DNA from: Pseudactinotalea suaedae
GTDB lineage: Bacteria > Actinomycetota > Actinomycetes > Actinomycetales > Beutenbergiaceae
Assembly (NCBI RefSeq): GCF_009733815.1
Contig: NZ_WNXY01000006.1
Location: forward strand, 62,001-126,000
Direction of reading: 5' to 3'
DNA: 64,000 bases
The notes below the pieces were generated by a model, which saw nothing but the letters and a program-made list of their open reading frames with translations, was not told where the DNA came from and searched no databases. Shown here in pieces: positions 55,224-62,703 of this stretch (within the stretch, counting starts at the first letter, position 1; each line of letters opens with the position of its first letter). The position numbers and the translations under genes are program-made.

Positions 55224-55784
55224 ATGAGGGTGCCTCCCAGAGTCGGCTCACAGATCAGCATCGGGGTCGCGATCCCGATCCCCGCCCCCTACTCGGAGTC
55301 GCTCACGCGTGCGCGTATCGATGCCGGTGACCCGGAGGCGCTGGCGATCGCGCCGCACATCACGCTGATGCCGCCCTCGGTGATCGAGCCGGAGCAGATG
55401 GGCGAGGTGCGTGCTCACCTGCGGCAGGTCGCCACCCAGCACGCGCCGTTCGTGGTCGGCCTGGCGGGGACCGACACCTTCCGCCCGATCTCGCCGGTGG
55501 TGTTCGTTGCCGTGACCGAGGGTGCGGAGGGTTGTGCCGAGCTGCACGGCTCGGTGGTCGGTGGTCCGCTGGCGCAGGAGATGCGGTTCCCCTATCACCC
55601 GCACGTGACGATCGCGCACGACCTCGACGACGTCCACCTCGACGACGCCGGCCGCTCCCGCGCCGACTTCGAGGCGCGGTTCCCCGTCGCACAGTTCGCG
55701 CTCTACGAATACGGTGATGACGGCGTCTGGCGGGAGGTGGAGATCTTCTCGCTCGTCGCCCACGACGTGGGGGGACAGCGATGA
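55224..55784 (+). CDS. 2H phosphoesterase / RNA 2',3'-cyclic phosphodiesterase-like protein
   Basis: 186 residues with two HxT motifs, APHITLMPP near 44 and YHPHVTIAHD near 128, the catalytic pair of the 2H superfamily (2'-5' RNA ligase/ThpR). It probably hydrolyses 2',3'-cyclic phosphate ends of RNA. The start could be ATG 55224 or GTG 55230. It overlaps the following membrane protein gene by 4 nt (ATGA), a pairing common in actinobacteria. Confidence 0.87.
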   Translation: MRVPPRVGSQISIGVAIPIPAPYSESLTRARIDAGDPEALAIAPHITLMPPSVIEPEQMGEVRAHLRQVATQHAPFVVGLAGTDTFRPISPVVFVAVTEGAEGCAELHGSVVGGPLAQEMRFPYHPHVTIAHDLDDVHLDDAGRSRADFEARFPVAQFALYEYGDDGVWREVEIFSLVAHDVGGQR

Positions 55785-56938
55785 GCAGCTCGAGCACAGC
55801 GGGCACCGAGAGCGCTGAGAGCACCGAGGCGCCGTCCGAGGCGGCGGAGCCGACCGAGTCGCCGAAGACCGGTCTGGCACGGCTGCTGGAGCGGTGGAAG
55901 CAGACCCGGGTGGCGCGCGGGCTCGGCCGCTACGGAGCCGCCAACGGGGCGTTGCTCACCGGTGGCATCGCCTACTCGGCGCTGTTCTCGATCTTCGCGG
56001 GTCTCGCCGTCGGGTTCTCGATCTTCATGGCACTGGTCGGCGACAACGCCGGGCTGCAGGACGCGGTGCTCCAGGCGCTCGACTCCGCCCTGCCCGGGGT
56101 GGTGAGCTCGGAGAGCAACCCGGACGGGCTGACCGCTGACGACCTGCAGTTCAGCGGCGGTGCCTCGCTCTTGACCGGCGTCATCGGCTTCCTGCTGCTG
56201 ATCAACGCCGCCACCGCGGTGATGGCTGCGCTGCGGTCCGGGATCCGCGCGGTGTTCGGCATCGTCACGCCTGCCGAGAACGCGGTGGCCGCGAAGCTGC
56301 GCGACCTTGTCGGGTTCCTCGCGCTCGCGCTCGCCGTGGTGCTGACGGCGGTGCTCGGGATCGTGGTGGGGACCGCGGGCAACGCGGTCGCCGGCGCCGT
56401 CGGGCTCGAGGACAACCCGGTCGTGCAGGTGCTGCTGCGGATCCTGGGGTTCGCGGTCGCGCTGGCCGTGGATTTCGCGGTCGTGGCGTTCCTGATCCGC
56501 GGGCTGGCCGGGGCCAGGCCGCCCCGCCGTGACCTGGTGCTCGGCGCGCTGGTGGTCGCGGTGGCTGCCGGCGGAATCCGGCTGCTGGGGACCTCGATCG
56601 TGGGCGGGGCCGCTGCGGCCAACCCGCTGCTCGCGCCGTACGCCGTGATCATCACGCTGCTGCTGTGGGTCAACCTCATCGTGCGTATCCTGCTGATGGT
56701 CTGCGCGTGGACGGCCAACCCGCCCGCGATCCCCGAGGTCGATCCCGACGACATCACCCACGCCGACGAGACCCCGAACTTCGTCACCGAGACCGAGCCC
56801 GAGACGCTCGACTGGGACCACGACCCGCAGACCGGCCGCATCCGCCCCGAGCCCCCCGAGCCTGTCGAGCCCCCGGAGTACTGGGGCGGCCTCATCGGCT
56901 GGGCCAAGCGGAAGTACCGCGGCTTCCGCGACGCCTGA
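55781..56938 (+). CDS. YihY/virulence factor BrkB family membrane protein
   Basis: 385 residues. A Ser/Glu/Pro-rich head (about 30 residues) is followed by six helices with YGAANGALLTGGIAYSALFSIF, LLLINAATAVMAALRSGIRA and ITLLLWVNLIVRILLMVCAW, typical of the YihY/BrkB family. A 70-residue acidic/Pro-rich cytoplasmic tail ends the protein. Function in the family is unsettled (transport or cell-envelope roles are proposed). ATG 55781 overlaps the upstream 2H phosphoesterase stop; the two are coupled. Confidence 0.88.
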   Translation: MSSSSTAGTESAESTEAPSEAAEPTESPKTGLARLLERWKQTRVARGLGRYGAANGALLTGGIAYSALFSIFAGLAVGFSIFMALVGDNAGLQDAVLQALDSALPGVVSSESNPDGLTADDLQFSGGASLLTGVIGFLLLINAATAVMAALRSGIRAVFGIVTPAENAVAAKLRDLVGFLALALAVVLTAVLGIVVGTAGNAVAGAVGLEDNPVVQVLLRILGFAVALAVDFAVVAFLIRGLAGARPPRRDLVLGALVVAVAAGGIRLLGTSIVGGAAAANPLLAPYAVIITLLLWVNLIVRILLMVCAWTANPPAIPEVDPDDITHADETPNFVTETEPETLDWDHDPQTGRIRPEPPEPVEPPEYWGGLIGWAKRKYRGFRDA

Positions 56939-56944
56939 GCCTCC

Positions 56945-57118
56945 GCCGCCCGCACCCACTCGCCGCCACCCCCGCCTGCGGCCCACCTGCCCTGCCTGCC
57001 GCCACCCACCACCTGCAGCCCCCGACCTGCCGGCACCCACCTGCCTGCCGCCACCCACCACCTGCGGCCCCCGGCCTGCCGCCACCCCCTGCCCGCCGCC
57101 ACCCACCTCCATCACTCC
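56945..57118. repeat. C-rich degenerate tandem repeat
   Basis: Units related to CTGCCGCCACCCACCACCTG recur at about 50-bp spacing, nearly lacking A/T. Probably replication slippage; likely transcribed as the 3' end of the YihY mRNA. Confidence 0.6.
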
Positions 57119-57121
57119 TGC

Positions 57122-57313
57122 GGAAAGCGCTTTGGGGTCACCAGGGTTCATGTGGTGGCCCGATGTGACCCCAGTGCGCAACCGGGGGTGCTGCGGCGGA
57201 TCCATCGCCCGCGCACCAGCTGGGACCACCGCCGTCGCCGAGGCTCGACGAAGCCCTGCTCTGGGGTCGTCAGGGTCCAGCACGTAGACCGGTACCGCCC
57301 CAAAGCGCTTTCC
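57122..57313. repeat. 16-bp inverted arms around a 160-bp core
   Basis: GGAAAGCGCTTTGGGG at 57122-57137 and its exact complement CCCCAAAGCGCTTTCC at 57298-57313; imperfect pairing extends outward (CCTG/CAGG). Each arm also holds the palindrome AAAGCGCTTT, a LacI-type half-site pair. The core contains TGGGGTCA-like elements repeated in direct and inverted form (57133, 57166, 57262). No reading frame of note. Confidence 0.75.
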
Positions 57314-57335
57314 CAGGGGTTCGGGCGGGCGGGCG

Positions 57336-57410
57336 TGTGGGTGCGGGAGCGGCTGTGGGTGCGGGAGCGACTGTGGTGCAGGAGCGGCTGTGGGTGCGGC
57401 GGCTGTGGGT
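57336..57410. repeat. 18-bp minisatellite
   Basis: TGTGGGTGCGGGAGCGGC units start at 57336, 57354, 57372 and 57389 (one unit 17 bp), decaying after 57405. Confidence 0.75.
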
Positions 57411-57526
57411 GGACGGGGCGGCAGGGCCGGGCGGTGCGTGGGTCGGAGCGGCGTTGACAGGCGACCGCCGCCCGGAGCAGGGCACGGGAGCCGTGACGGA
57501 CCGCTCGCGCACCAGCACCGGAATCA

Positions 57527-57560
57527 TCAAACCGGTTGACGCCATCGTCAAACCGGTTTA
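57527..57560. promoter_or_regulatory. Two LacI-type operators upstream of the sugar operon
   Basis: TCAAACCGGTTGA (57527-57539) and TCAAACCGGTTTA (57548-57560) are near-identical palindromes with a central CCGG, 21 bp apart, i.e. two helical turns. They lie 31-64 bp before the lacI-type start and are almost surely its own operators, repressing the whole operon until the sugar is present. Confidence 0.8.
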
Positions 57561-57590
57561 CCTTCGTGAGGACCACCACGAAGGAGTGAT

Positions 57591-58628
57591 GTGAGCAGAC
57601 CGACGATCGGAGACGTCGCCGCCGCCGCGGGGGTCACCAAGGCCACGGTCTCGCACGCCTACAGCGGCAAGCGGCCCATCTCGGCAGCCACGAAGGAGCG
57701 CGTCTTCGCCGCCGCCGAGCAGCTGCAGTGGGTTCCGAGCTCGAGCGCTCGCGCGTTGGCCACCGCTCGTGCGCATGCCATCGGGATCGTCCTCGCGCGC
57801 GATCCCGCCATCCTGGCCTCCGACACGTTCTTCCCCGCCTTCATCGCCGGCGTGGAGTCGGTGCTCGCACGCCACGAGGTGGCGCTCGTGATGCAGGTGG
57901 TGACCAACCGCACCGCAGAGGAGCGCGCCTATCGTGCGATGGCTCACGGACGTGCCGACGGCGTGATCGTCCTGGACCTGCACCGTGAGGACTGGCGCAT
58001 CTCGTTCCTGCAGGAGATGGGCATCCCCACCGTCCTGCTCGGGGCGTACGACGGCGAGACGACGTTCTCCCGGGTCCGCACCGATGACGCCGGTCCCGTT
58101 CACGAGCTGATCGCCCACCTGCGCACGTCCGGTCACGAGCGCATCGCGCACGTGGCCGGTCCGCTCGGCTACGTGCACTCGTTCGTCCGGGCGCGTGCCT
58201 ACCTCGACGAGACGGGCACTCCGGAGCTGCTCCGGGAGGGCGACTTCACCGCACGCAGCGGCCGCGACCTCACCGCCGAGCTGCTCAGCCTCCCGGACCG
58301 ACCCACGGCGATCACCTACGCGAACGACACCATGGCGATAGCGGGCTATTCCTACGCCCGCGCGCACGGCCTCACGGTGCCCGACGATCTGGCGATCGCC
58401 GGGTTCGACGACGACCATCTCGCTGGTCATCTCAGCCCCGCGCTGACGAGCGTCAGCACGGATCCGCAGCGCCGCGGCGAGGTCGCCGCCGAGCGTCTGC
58501 TCGCCGACGTCGCAGGTGAGACGCACCGTGAGGTGACGATCGACTGCACCCGGCTCCTGCTGCGCGAGAGCACCGCTGCTCCCGCGCCCACCACCGTCCG
58601 ACCACTGCTCACGAAGGAGCTCCCATGA
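57591..58628 (+). CDS. LacI-family transcription regulator of the sugar operon
   Basis: 345 residues. The N-terminal helix-turn-helix and hinge, TIGDVAAAAGVTKATVSHAY and SSSARALATARAHAIGIVLA, are followed by a periplasmic-binding-like sugar domain (ITYANDTMAIAGYSYARAHG, LAIAGFDDDHLAGHLSPALT). It is the first gene of the uptake operon and probably binds an oligosaccharide as inducer. GTG 57591 follows AAGGAG by 4 nt. It overlaps the binding-protein gene by 4 nt, so it is co-transcribed and autoregulated through the tandem operators. Confidence 0.93.
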   Translation: MSRPTIGDVAAAAGVTKATVSHAYSGKRPISAATKERVFAAAEQLQWVPSSSARALATARAHAIGIVLARDPAILASDTFFPAFIAGVESVLARHEVALVMQVVTNRTAEERAYRAMAHGRADGVIVLDLHREDWRISFLQEMGIPTVLLGAYDGETTFSRVRTDDAGPVHELIAHLRTSGHERIAHVAGPLGYVHSFVRARAYLDETGTPELLREGDFTARSGRDLTAELLSLPDRPTAITYANDTMAIAGYSYARAHGLTVPDDLAIAGFDDDHLAGHLSPALTSVSTDPQRRGEVAAERLLADVAGETHREVTIDCTRLLLRESTAAPAPTTVRPLLTKELP

Positions 58629-59911
58629 AGACCATCCGACCCCTCGCCATTCTCGGTGCCGCAGCCCTGCTCGTCGCAGGCTGCTCCGGTGGCGGCGGTG
58701 GTGGCGGCAACGGCGACGGCGGCGGCGCCGCAGACGCCACGGGCGCCATCGACATCTGGCTCTCGAACAACGAGCAGGAGCTCGCGTGGGGGACGGCCGT
58801 CGTCGACGCCTGGAACGCCGAGAACCCCGACGAGCAGGTGACCGCGCAGGAGATCCCGGCCGGGGCGTCGTCGGAGGAGGCGATCACGGCGGCGATCACG
58901 GCGGGGACCGCACCGTGCCTGGTGTTCAACATCGCCACAGCAGCGGTGTCGGGCTGGGTGCGGCAGGGCGGGCTCGTCGACCTCGCCCAGTTCGAGGACG
59001 GTGCCAGCTACATCACCGACCGCGGAGGTGAGGGCGCCGAGGCGTACATGACCGACGACGGCTTCTACCAGCTGCCGTGGAAGTCGAACCCGGTGATGGT
59101 CATGTACAACCGGACGATCTTCGCCGACGCCGGCCTCGACCCGGACAACCCCGGGATGGAGAGCTTCGACGACTTCCTCGCGGGCGCCCGGCAGATCGTC
59201 GAGTCGGGTGCCTCGCAGAGCGCGATCTGGCCGTCGCCGACCAGCGAGTTCTACCAGCCGTGGTTCGACTTCTACCCGCTCTACCTGGCCGAGACCGGTG
59301 GCACCATGCTGGTCGAGGACGGCGCCGCGACGTTCGACAGCGACGAGGGTCGCGCCGTCGCCGAGTTCTGGGCGTCGGTCTACGCCGAGGGGCTCGCGCC
59401 GCAGGAGGCCTCGACCGACGACGCCATGGCGGTCGGCACGACGGCGATGCAGCTCGCCGGCCCGTGGGCGATCGCCTCCTACGGTGACGCCGTCGACGTC
59501 GGGTTCATGCCCGTGCCGACCAGCACCGGTTCCGGTGACGTCTACACCTTCGCCGACTCCAAGAACGTCTCGATGTTCACCTCGTGCGAGGCGCAGGGCA
59601 CCGCGTGGGAGTTCCTGAAGTTCGCGACCAGCGAGGACAGCGACGGGCAGCTGCTGGAGCTGACCGGTCAGATGCCGTTGCGCACCGATCTCGCCGCGAC
59701 GTTCCCCGACTACTTCGAGGCCAACCCGAGCTACGAGACGTTCGCCGACCAGGCCGAGCGGGTCGCGGACGTCCCGAGCGTCCCCAACTCGGTCGAGGTG
59801 TGGCAGGCGTTCCGTGACGACTACTCCGCCGCCGTGATCTTCGGCACCAGCTCTGTCGAGGAGTTCCTCAGCGGCGCCGCCGAGACGATCGACGGCCTCG
59901 TGGCCGAGTAA
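58625..59911 (+). CDS. Sugar ABC transporter substrate-binding lipoprotein
   Basis: 428 residues. The signal peptide ends in the lipobox ALLVAGC and is followed by a Gly-rich spacer. The body is a family 1 extracellular solute-binding protein (IDIWLSNNEQELAWGTAVVD, LPWKSNPVMVMYNRTIFADA, MPLRTDLAATFPDYFEANPS). It captures the sugar at the outer membrane face for the two permeases behind it. AAGGAG at 58613-58618 precedes the ATG. No ATPase gene is in the operon; a shared MsmK-type ATPase is expected elsewhere. Confidence 0.93.
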   Translation: MKTIRPLAILGAAALLVAGCSGGGGGGGNGDGGGAADATGAIDIWLSNNEQELAWGTAVVDAWNAENPDEQVTAQEIPAGASSEEAITAAITAGTAPCLVFNIATAAVSGWVRQGGLVDLAQFEDGASYITDRGGEGAEAYMTDDGFYQLPWKSNPVMVMYNRTIFADAGLDPDNPGMESFDDFLAGARQIVESGASQSAIWPSPTSEFYQPWFDFYPLYLAETGGTMLVEDGAATFDSDEGRAVAEFWASVYAEGLAPQEASTDDAMAVGTTAMQLAGPWAIASYGDAVDVGFMPVPTSTGSGDVYTFADSKNVSMFTSCEAQGTAWEFLKFATSEDSDGQLLELTGQMPLRTDLAATFPDYFEANPSYETFADQAERVADVPSVPNSVEVWQAFRDDYSAAVIFGTSSVEEFLSGAAETIDGLVAE

Positions 59912-59913
59912 CG

Positions 59914-60843
59914 ATGGCTTCCGTCCCCGCGACCGAGCTGCGGGATCCGGGCCGGTTGCGTGCCTCCCGCCGACGCTGGCTGGGCACGCAGCCGATCGGG
60001 TCGCTGTTCAGCCTGCCGTACCTGGTGTTCGTGCTGGTGATCTTCGCCTACCCGCTCGGGTTCGCGGTCTACATCGCCTTCCACGACTACTTCTTCACCG
60101 CCCCCGGTGTCGAGGTGGCCAAGCCGTTCGTCGGGTTGGACAACTTCGTCACGGTGCTGACCGACGAGCGGGTGCTGGAGTCGTTCCGCAACACCGGCGT
60201 GTTCCTGCTGATCAACGTGCCGCTGACCGTGGTGCTGTCGATGGTGCTGGCGACCGCCTTGGACTCGGGGGTGAGGTGGGCCTCCGCGTACCGGATCGCC
60301 TTCTACGTGCCGTACCTGACCGCCAGCGTCTCTCTCGTCGGGGTGTGGATGCTGCTGTTCTCCTCGGGTGGGCTGATCAACAGCGTGCTCGGCCCGCTCG
60401 CGCCCTCGCCGTCGTGGCTGATCAGCTCCAGCCTCGCCATGCCCACGATCGCGCTCTACGTCACCTGGAAGCAGCTGGGCTTCTACATCCTGCTGTACCT
60501 GGCGGCGCTGCAGAACGTGCCTCGGGAGCTGCACGAGTCGGCGATGACCGACGGCGCCAACGGCTGGCAGCGGTTCCGTGCTGTCACGGTCCCCGGGGTG
60601 CGGTCGGCGACGACGCTCGTGCTGATCCTGGCGATCATCACCGGCGCGAACCTGTTCACCGAGCCGTATCTGCTGACCAACGGCGGCGGCCCCGACGGTG
60701 CTTCCAGCACCCCGGTGCTGCTGATCTACCAGCAGGGGATCCAGCAGCAGAACCCGGACACCGCTGCGGCGATCGGGATGCTGCTCGTGATCGTCGTCGG
60801 GCTGCTGTCCCTGACCGCCAACCGACTGACGAAGGAGAGCTGA
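59914..60843 (+). CDS. Sugar ABC transporter permease (MalF type)
   Basis: 309 residues, six membrane helices. The N-terminal membrane entry SLPYLVFVLVIFAYPLGFAV and the cytoplasmic ATPase-contact loop ESAMTDGANGWQRFRAVTVP (EAA motif) are characteristic. It forms half of the membrane channel with the MalG-type permease, whose start overlaps its stop by one base. ATG 59914 is 2 nt after the binding-protein stop. Confidence 0.93.
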   Translation: MASVPATELRDPGRLRASRRRWLGTQPIGSLFSLPYLVFVLVIFAYPLGFAVYIAFHDYFFTAPGVEVAKPFVGLDNFVTVLTDERVLESFRNTGVFLLINVPLTVVLSMVLATALDSGVRWASAYRIAFYVPYLTASVSLVGVWMLLFSSGGLINSVLGPLAPSPSWLISSSLAMPTIALYVTWKQLGFYILLYLAALQNVPRELHESAMTDGANGWQRFRAVTVPGVRSATTLVLILAIITGANLFTEPYLLTNGGGPDGASSTPVLLIYQQGIQQQNPDTAAAIGMLLVIVVGLLSLTANRLTKES

Positions 60844-61676
60844 TGCGCCGCACGCGGTTCACCTGGTTGCGCTACGTCGTGCTGACGGCGGCGGCGCTGG
60901 TCTTCGCGTTCCCGTTCTACTTCATGCTCGTGGGCGCGTTCCAGGAGAACCCCACCAACACACCGGACAGCCTGGTCCCCACGAGCGGCTGGACCACCGG
61001 AAACTTCACCAACATCGACTCGCGGATCGATCTCGTCGGCTCGCTGCTCAACTCGTTGGTCTTCACCGCGGGGGTGCTGCTCGGCACCGTGGTGTTCGGG
61101 CTGCTCGCCGGCTACGCGATCGCACGGCTGGACTTCCGCGGCCGCGGCGCCACCTGGGTACTGATGCTGCTCGTGCAGATGGTGCCGTTCCAGCTGCTGA
61201 TGATCCCGCTGTACGTCCAGATCACCCGCGGCTACGGTCTCGGCGACACCTACCTCGGCATGATCCTGCCGTTCGCGATCAACACCACGGCGGTGTTCAT
61301 CTTCTCGCAGTTCTTCCGCGCGCTACCGAAGGAGATGTTCGAGGCGGCGAGGATCGACGGAGCGGGCGAGCTGCGCCTGCTCGTCTCGATCGCGGTGCCG
61401 CTGGTGCGACCGGCGCTGGTGACCGTCGTGCTCGTGACCTTCATCGGACCCTGGAACGAGTTCCTGTGGCCGTTCCTCATCACCAAGGACGCGACCATGC
61501 AGCCGCTGGCGGTGTCGTTGGCGAACTACATCTCCAACGTCGCGCAGTCCACGGCGAACCCGAACGGGGCGATCCTGGCCGGCGCGACCACGCTCGCGTT
61601 CCCCGTCGTCATCCTCTTCTGCCTGTTCCAGCGGTACTTCACCGCCTCCGACCTCGGCGCCGCCGTGAAGGGTTGA
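60843..61676 (+). CDS. Sugar ABC transporter permease (MalG type)
   Basis: 277 residues with six helices and the EAA loop EMFEAARIDGAGELRLLVSI. LVFAFPFYFMLVGAFQEN at the N-terminus and PWNEFLWPFLITKD late are typical MalG-like blocks. ATG 60843 shares a base with the upstream stop (TGATG), so the two permeases are made in equal amounts. Confidence 0.93.
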   Translation: MRRTRFTWLRYVVLTAAALVFAFPFYFMLVGAFQENPTNTPDSLVPTSGWTTGNFTNIDSRIDLVGSLLNSLVFTAGVLLGTVVFGLLAGYAIARLDFRGRGATWVLMLLVQMVPFQLLMIPLYVQITRGYGLGDTYLGMILPFAINTTAVFIFSQFFRALPKEMFEAARIDGAGELRLLVSIAVPLVRPALVTVVLVTFIGPWNEFLWPFLITKDATMQPLAVSLANYISNVAQSTANPNGAILAGATTLAFPVVILFCLFQRYFTASDLGAAVKG

Positions 61677-61679
61677 TCC

Positions 61680-62672
61680 ATGCACACCAGGAGCACCGCC
61701 ATGTTCGACGACGCCCGGTTCCCGCTGGGCCCGTTCGTGCCGTTCGAGGGCAACCCCATCCTGCGGCCGCAGGGAGGGACCTGGGAGTCGGGGAACCTGT
61801 ACAACCCCGCGGCTCTCGTCGTCGACGACGAGGTGGTGCTGCTCTACCGGGCCCATGCGGAGGACATCGTCTCCCACGTCGGTCTCGCGCGCAGCAGCGA
61901 CGGCCTCCACTTCGAGCGCGAGGCGGAGCCGATCCTGTCGCCGAGCGAGGACTACGAGCGTTACGGCTGCGAGGATCCGCGCGTCGCGCTGATCGACGGC
62001 ACCTACTACCTCACCTACACCGGGTGGGACCGGCGCAGCGCGCAGCTGTGTCTCGCGACCTCGACCGACCTGCGGACCTGGACCAAGCACGGACCGCTGT
62101 TCGAGGACTTCGACACGTTCGCGACCATGGATCCCCGGGGCTTCAACTGGTCGAAGGCCGGCGTCATCGTCCCCGTGCAGATGCAGGGCCGGTGGTGGAT
62201 GTACTTCGGTGAGGGCGGCATCTACTGGGCCACCAGCGACGACCTCGTGCACTGGGCGCCGGGCACGCCGGACACCGAGCCGATGTACGCACCCACGCCC
62301 GGGTCCTTCGACGCCGACCTCGTCGAGATCGGCACCTCGCCGGTGCTCACCGACACCGGACTGCTCGTGATGCTGACCAACGGCGCGACGCGTGTGGTCA
62401 ACGACGACGGCTCGGTCGACGTCGACTACCGGTGCGGCCAGATCGCCATCGACCCCGACGACCCCACGACCGTGATCGCCCGTATGCAGGTGCCCTGGTT
62501 GCGCCCGCAGACCTTCGAGGACAAGCACGGCCTGGTCTCGAACGTCACCTTCGTCGAGGGACTCGTGAAGTTCCACGGCAAATGGTTCGCCTACTACGGC
62601 CAGTCCGACACCACCCTCGCCGTGGCGATCCACGACCCGGCCGAACCCTGGGGCGCATCGCTGCGCCGCTGA
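61680..62672 (+). CDS. GH130 family glycoside phosphorylase/hydrolase
   Basis: 330 residues, five-bladed beta-propeller family GH130. It has FEGNPILRPQGGTWESGNLY, NPAALVVDDEVVLLYRAH, the RYGCEDPRVALIDGTYYLTY block with the catalytic Asp region, and NVTFVEGLVKFHGKWFAYYG. Family enzymes cleave beta-1,4- or beta-1,2-mannosides, often by phosphorolysis to mannose-1-phosphate. There is no signal peptide, so it acts in the cytoplasm on the sugar brought in by the ABC transporter just upstream. Start ATG 61680; ATG 61701 (MFDDARF) is an alternative that fits the family N-terminus better. Confidence 0.92.
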   Translation: MHTRSTAMFDDARFPLGPFVPFEGNPILRPQGGTWESGNLYNPAALVVDDEVVLLYRAHAEDIVSHVGLARSSDGLHFEREAEPILSPSEDYERYGCEDPRVALIDGTYYLTYTGWDRRSAQLCLATSTDLRTWTKHGPLFEDFDTFATMDPRGFNWSKAGVIVPVQMQGRWWMYFGEGGIYWATSDDLVHWAPGTPDTEPMYAPTPGSFDADLVEIGTSPVLTDTGLLVMLTNGATRVVNDDGSVDVDYRCGQIAIDPDDPTTVIARMQVPWLRPQTFEDKHGLVSNVTFVEGLVKFHGKWFAYYGQSDTTLAVAIHDPAEPWGASLRR

Positions 62673-62703
62673 CCTCCACCTCACCACCGGACGAGAGACG
62701 ACG

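Larger units (their letters stand above)
56939..57590. other. 650-bp non-coding region upstream of the lacI-type operon
   Basis: No gene supported. From 56940 to 57118 it is a C-rich, degenerate tandem tract (CTGCCGCCACCCACCACCTG units). Then come a pair of 16-bp inverted arms (57122-57313), an 18-bp minisatellite (57336-57410) and two LacI-type operators (57527-57560). Confidence 0.6.

Noticed and set aside
56945-57118. Coding extension of the YihY protein
   Set aside because: A stop at 56938 ends the gene and the following DNA is C-rich repeat without coding bias.
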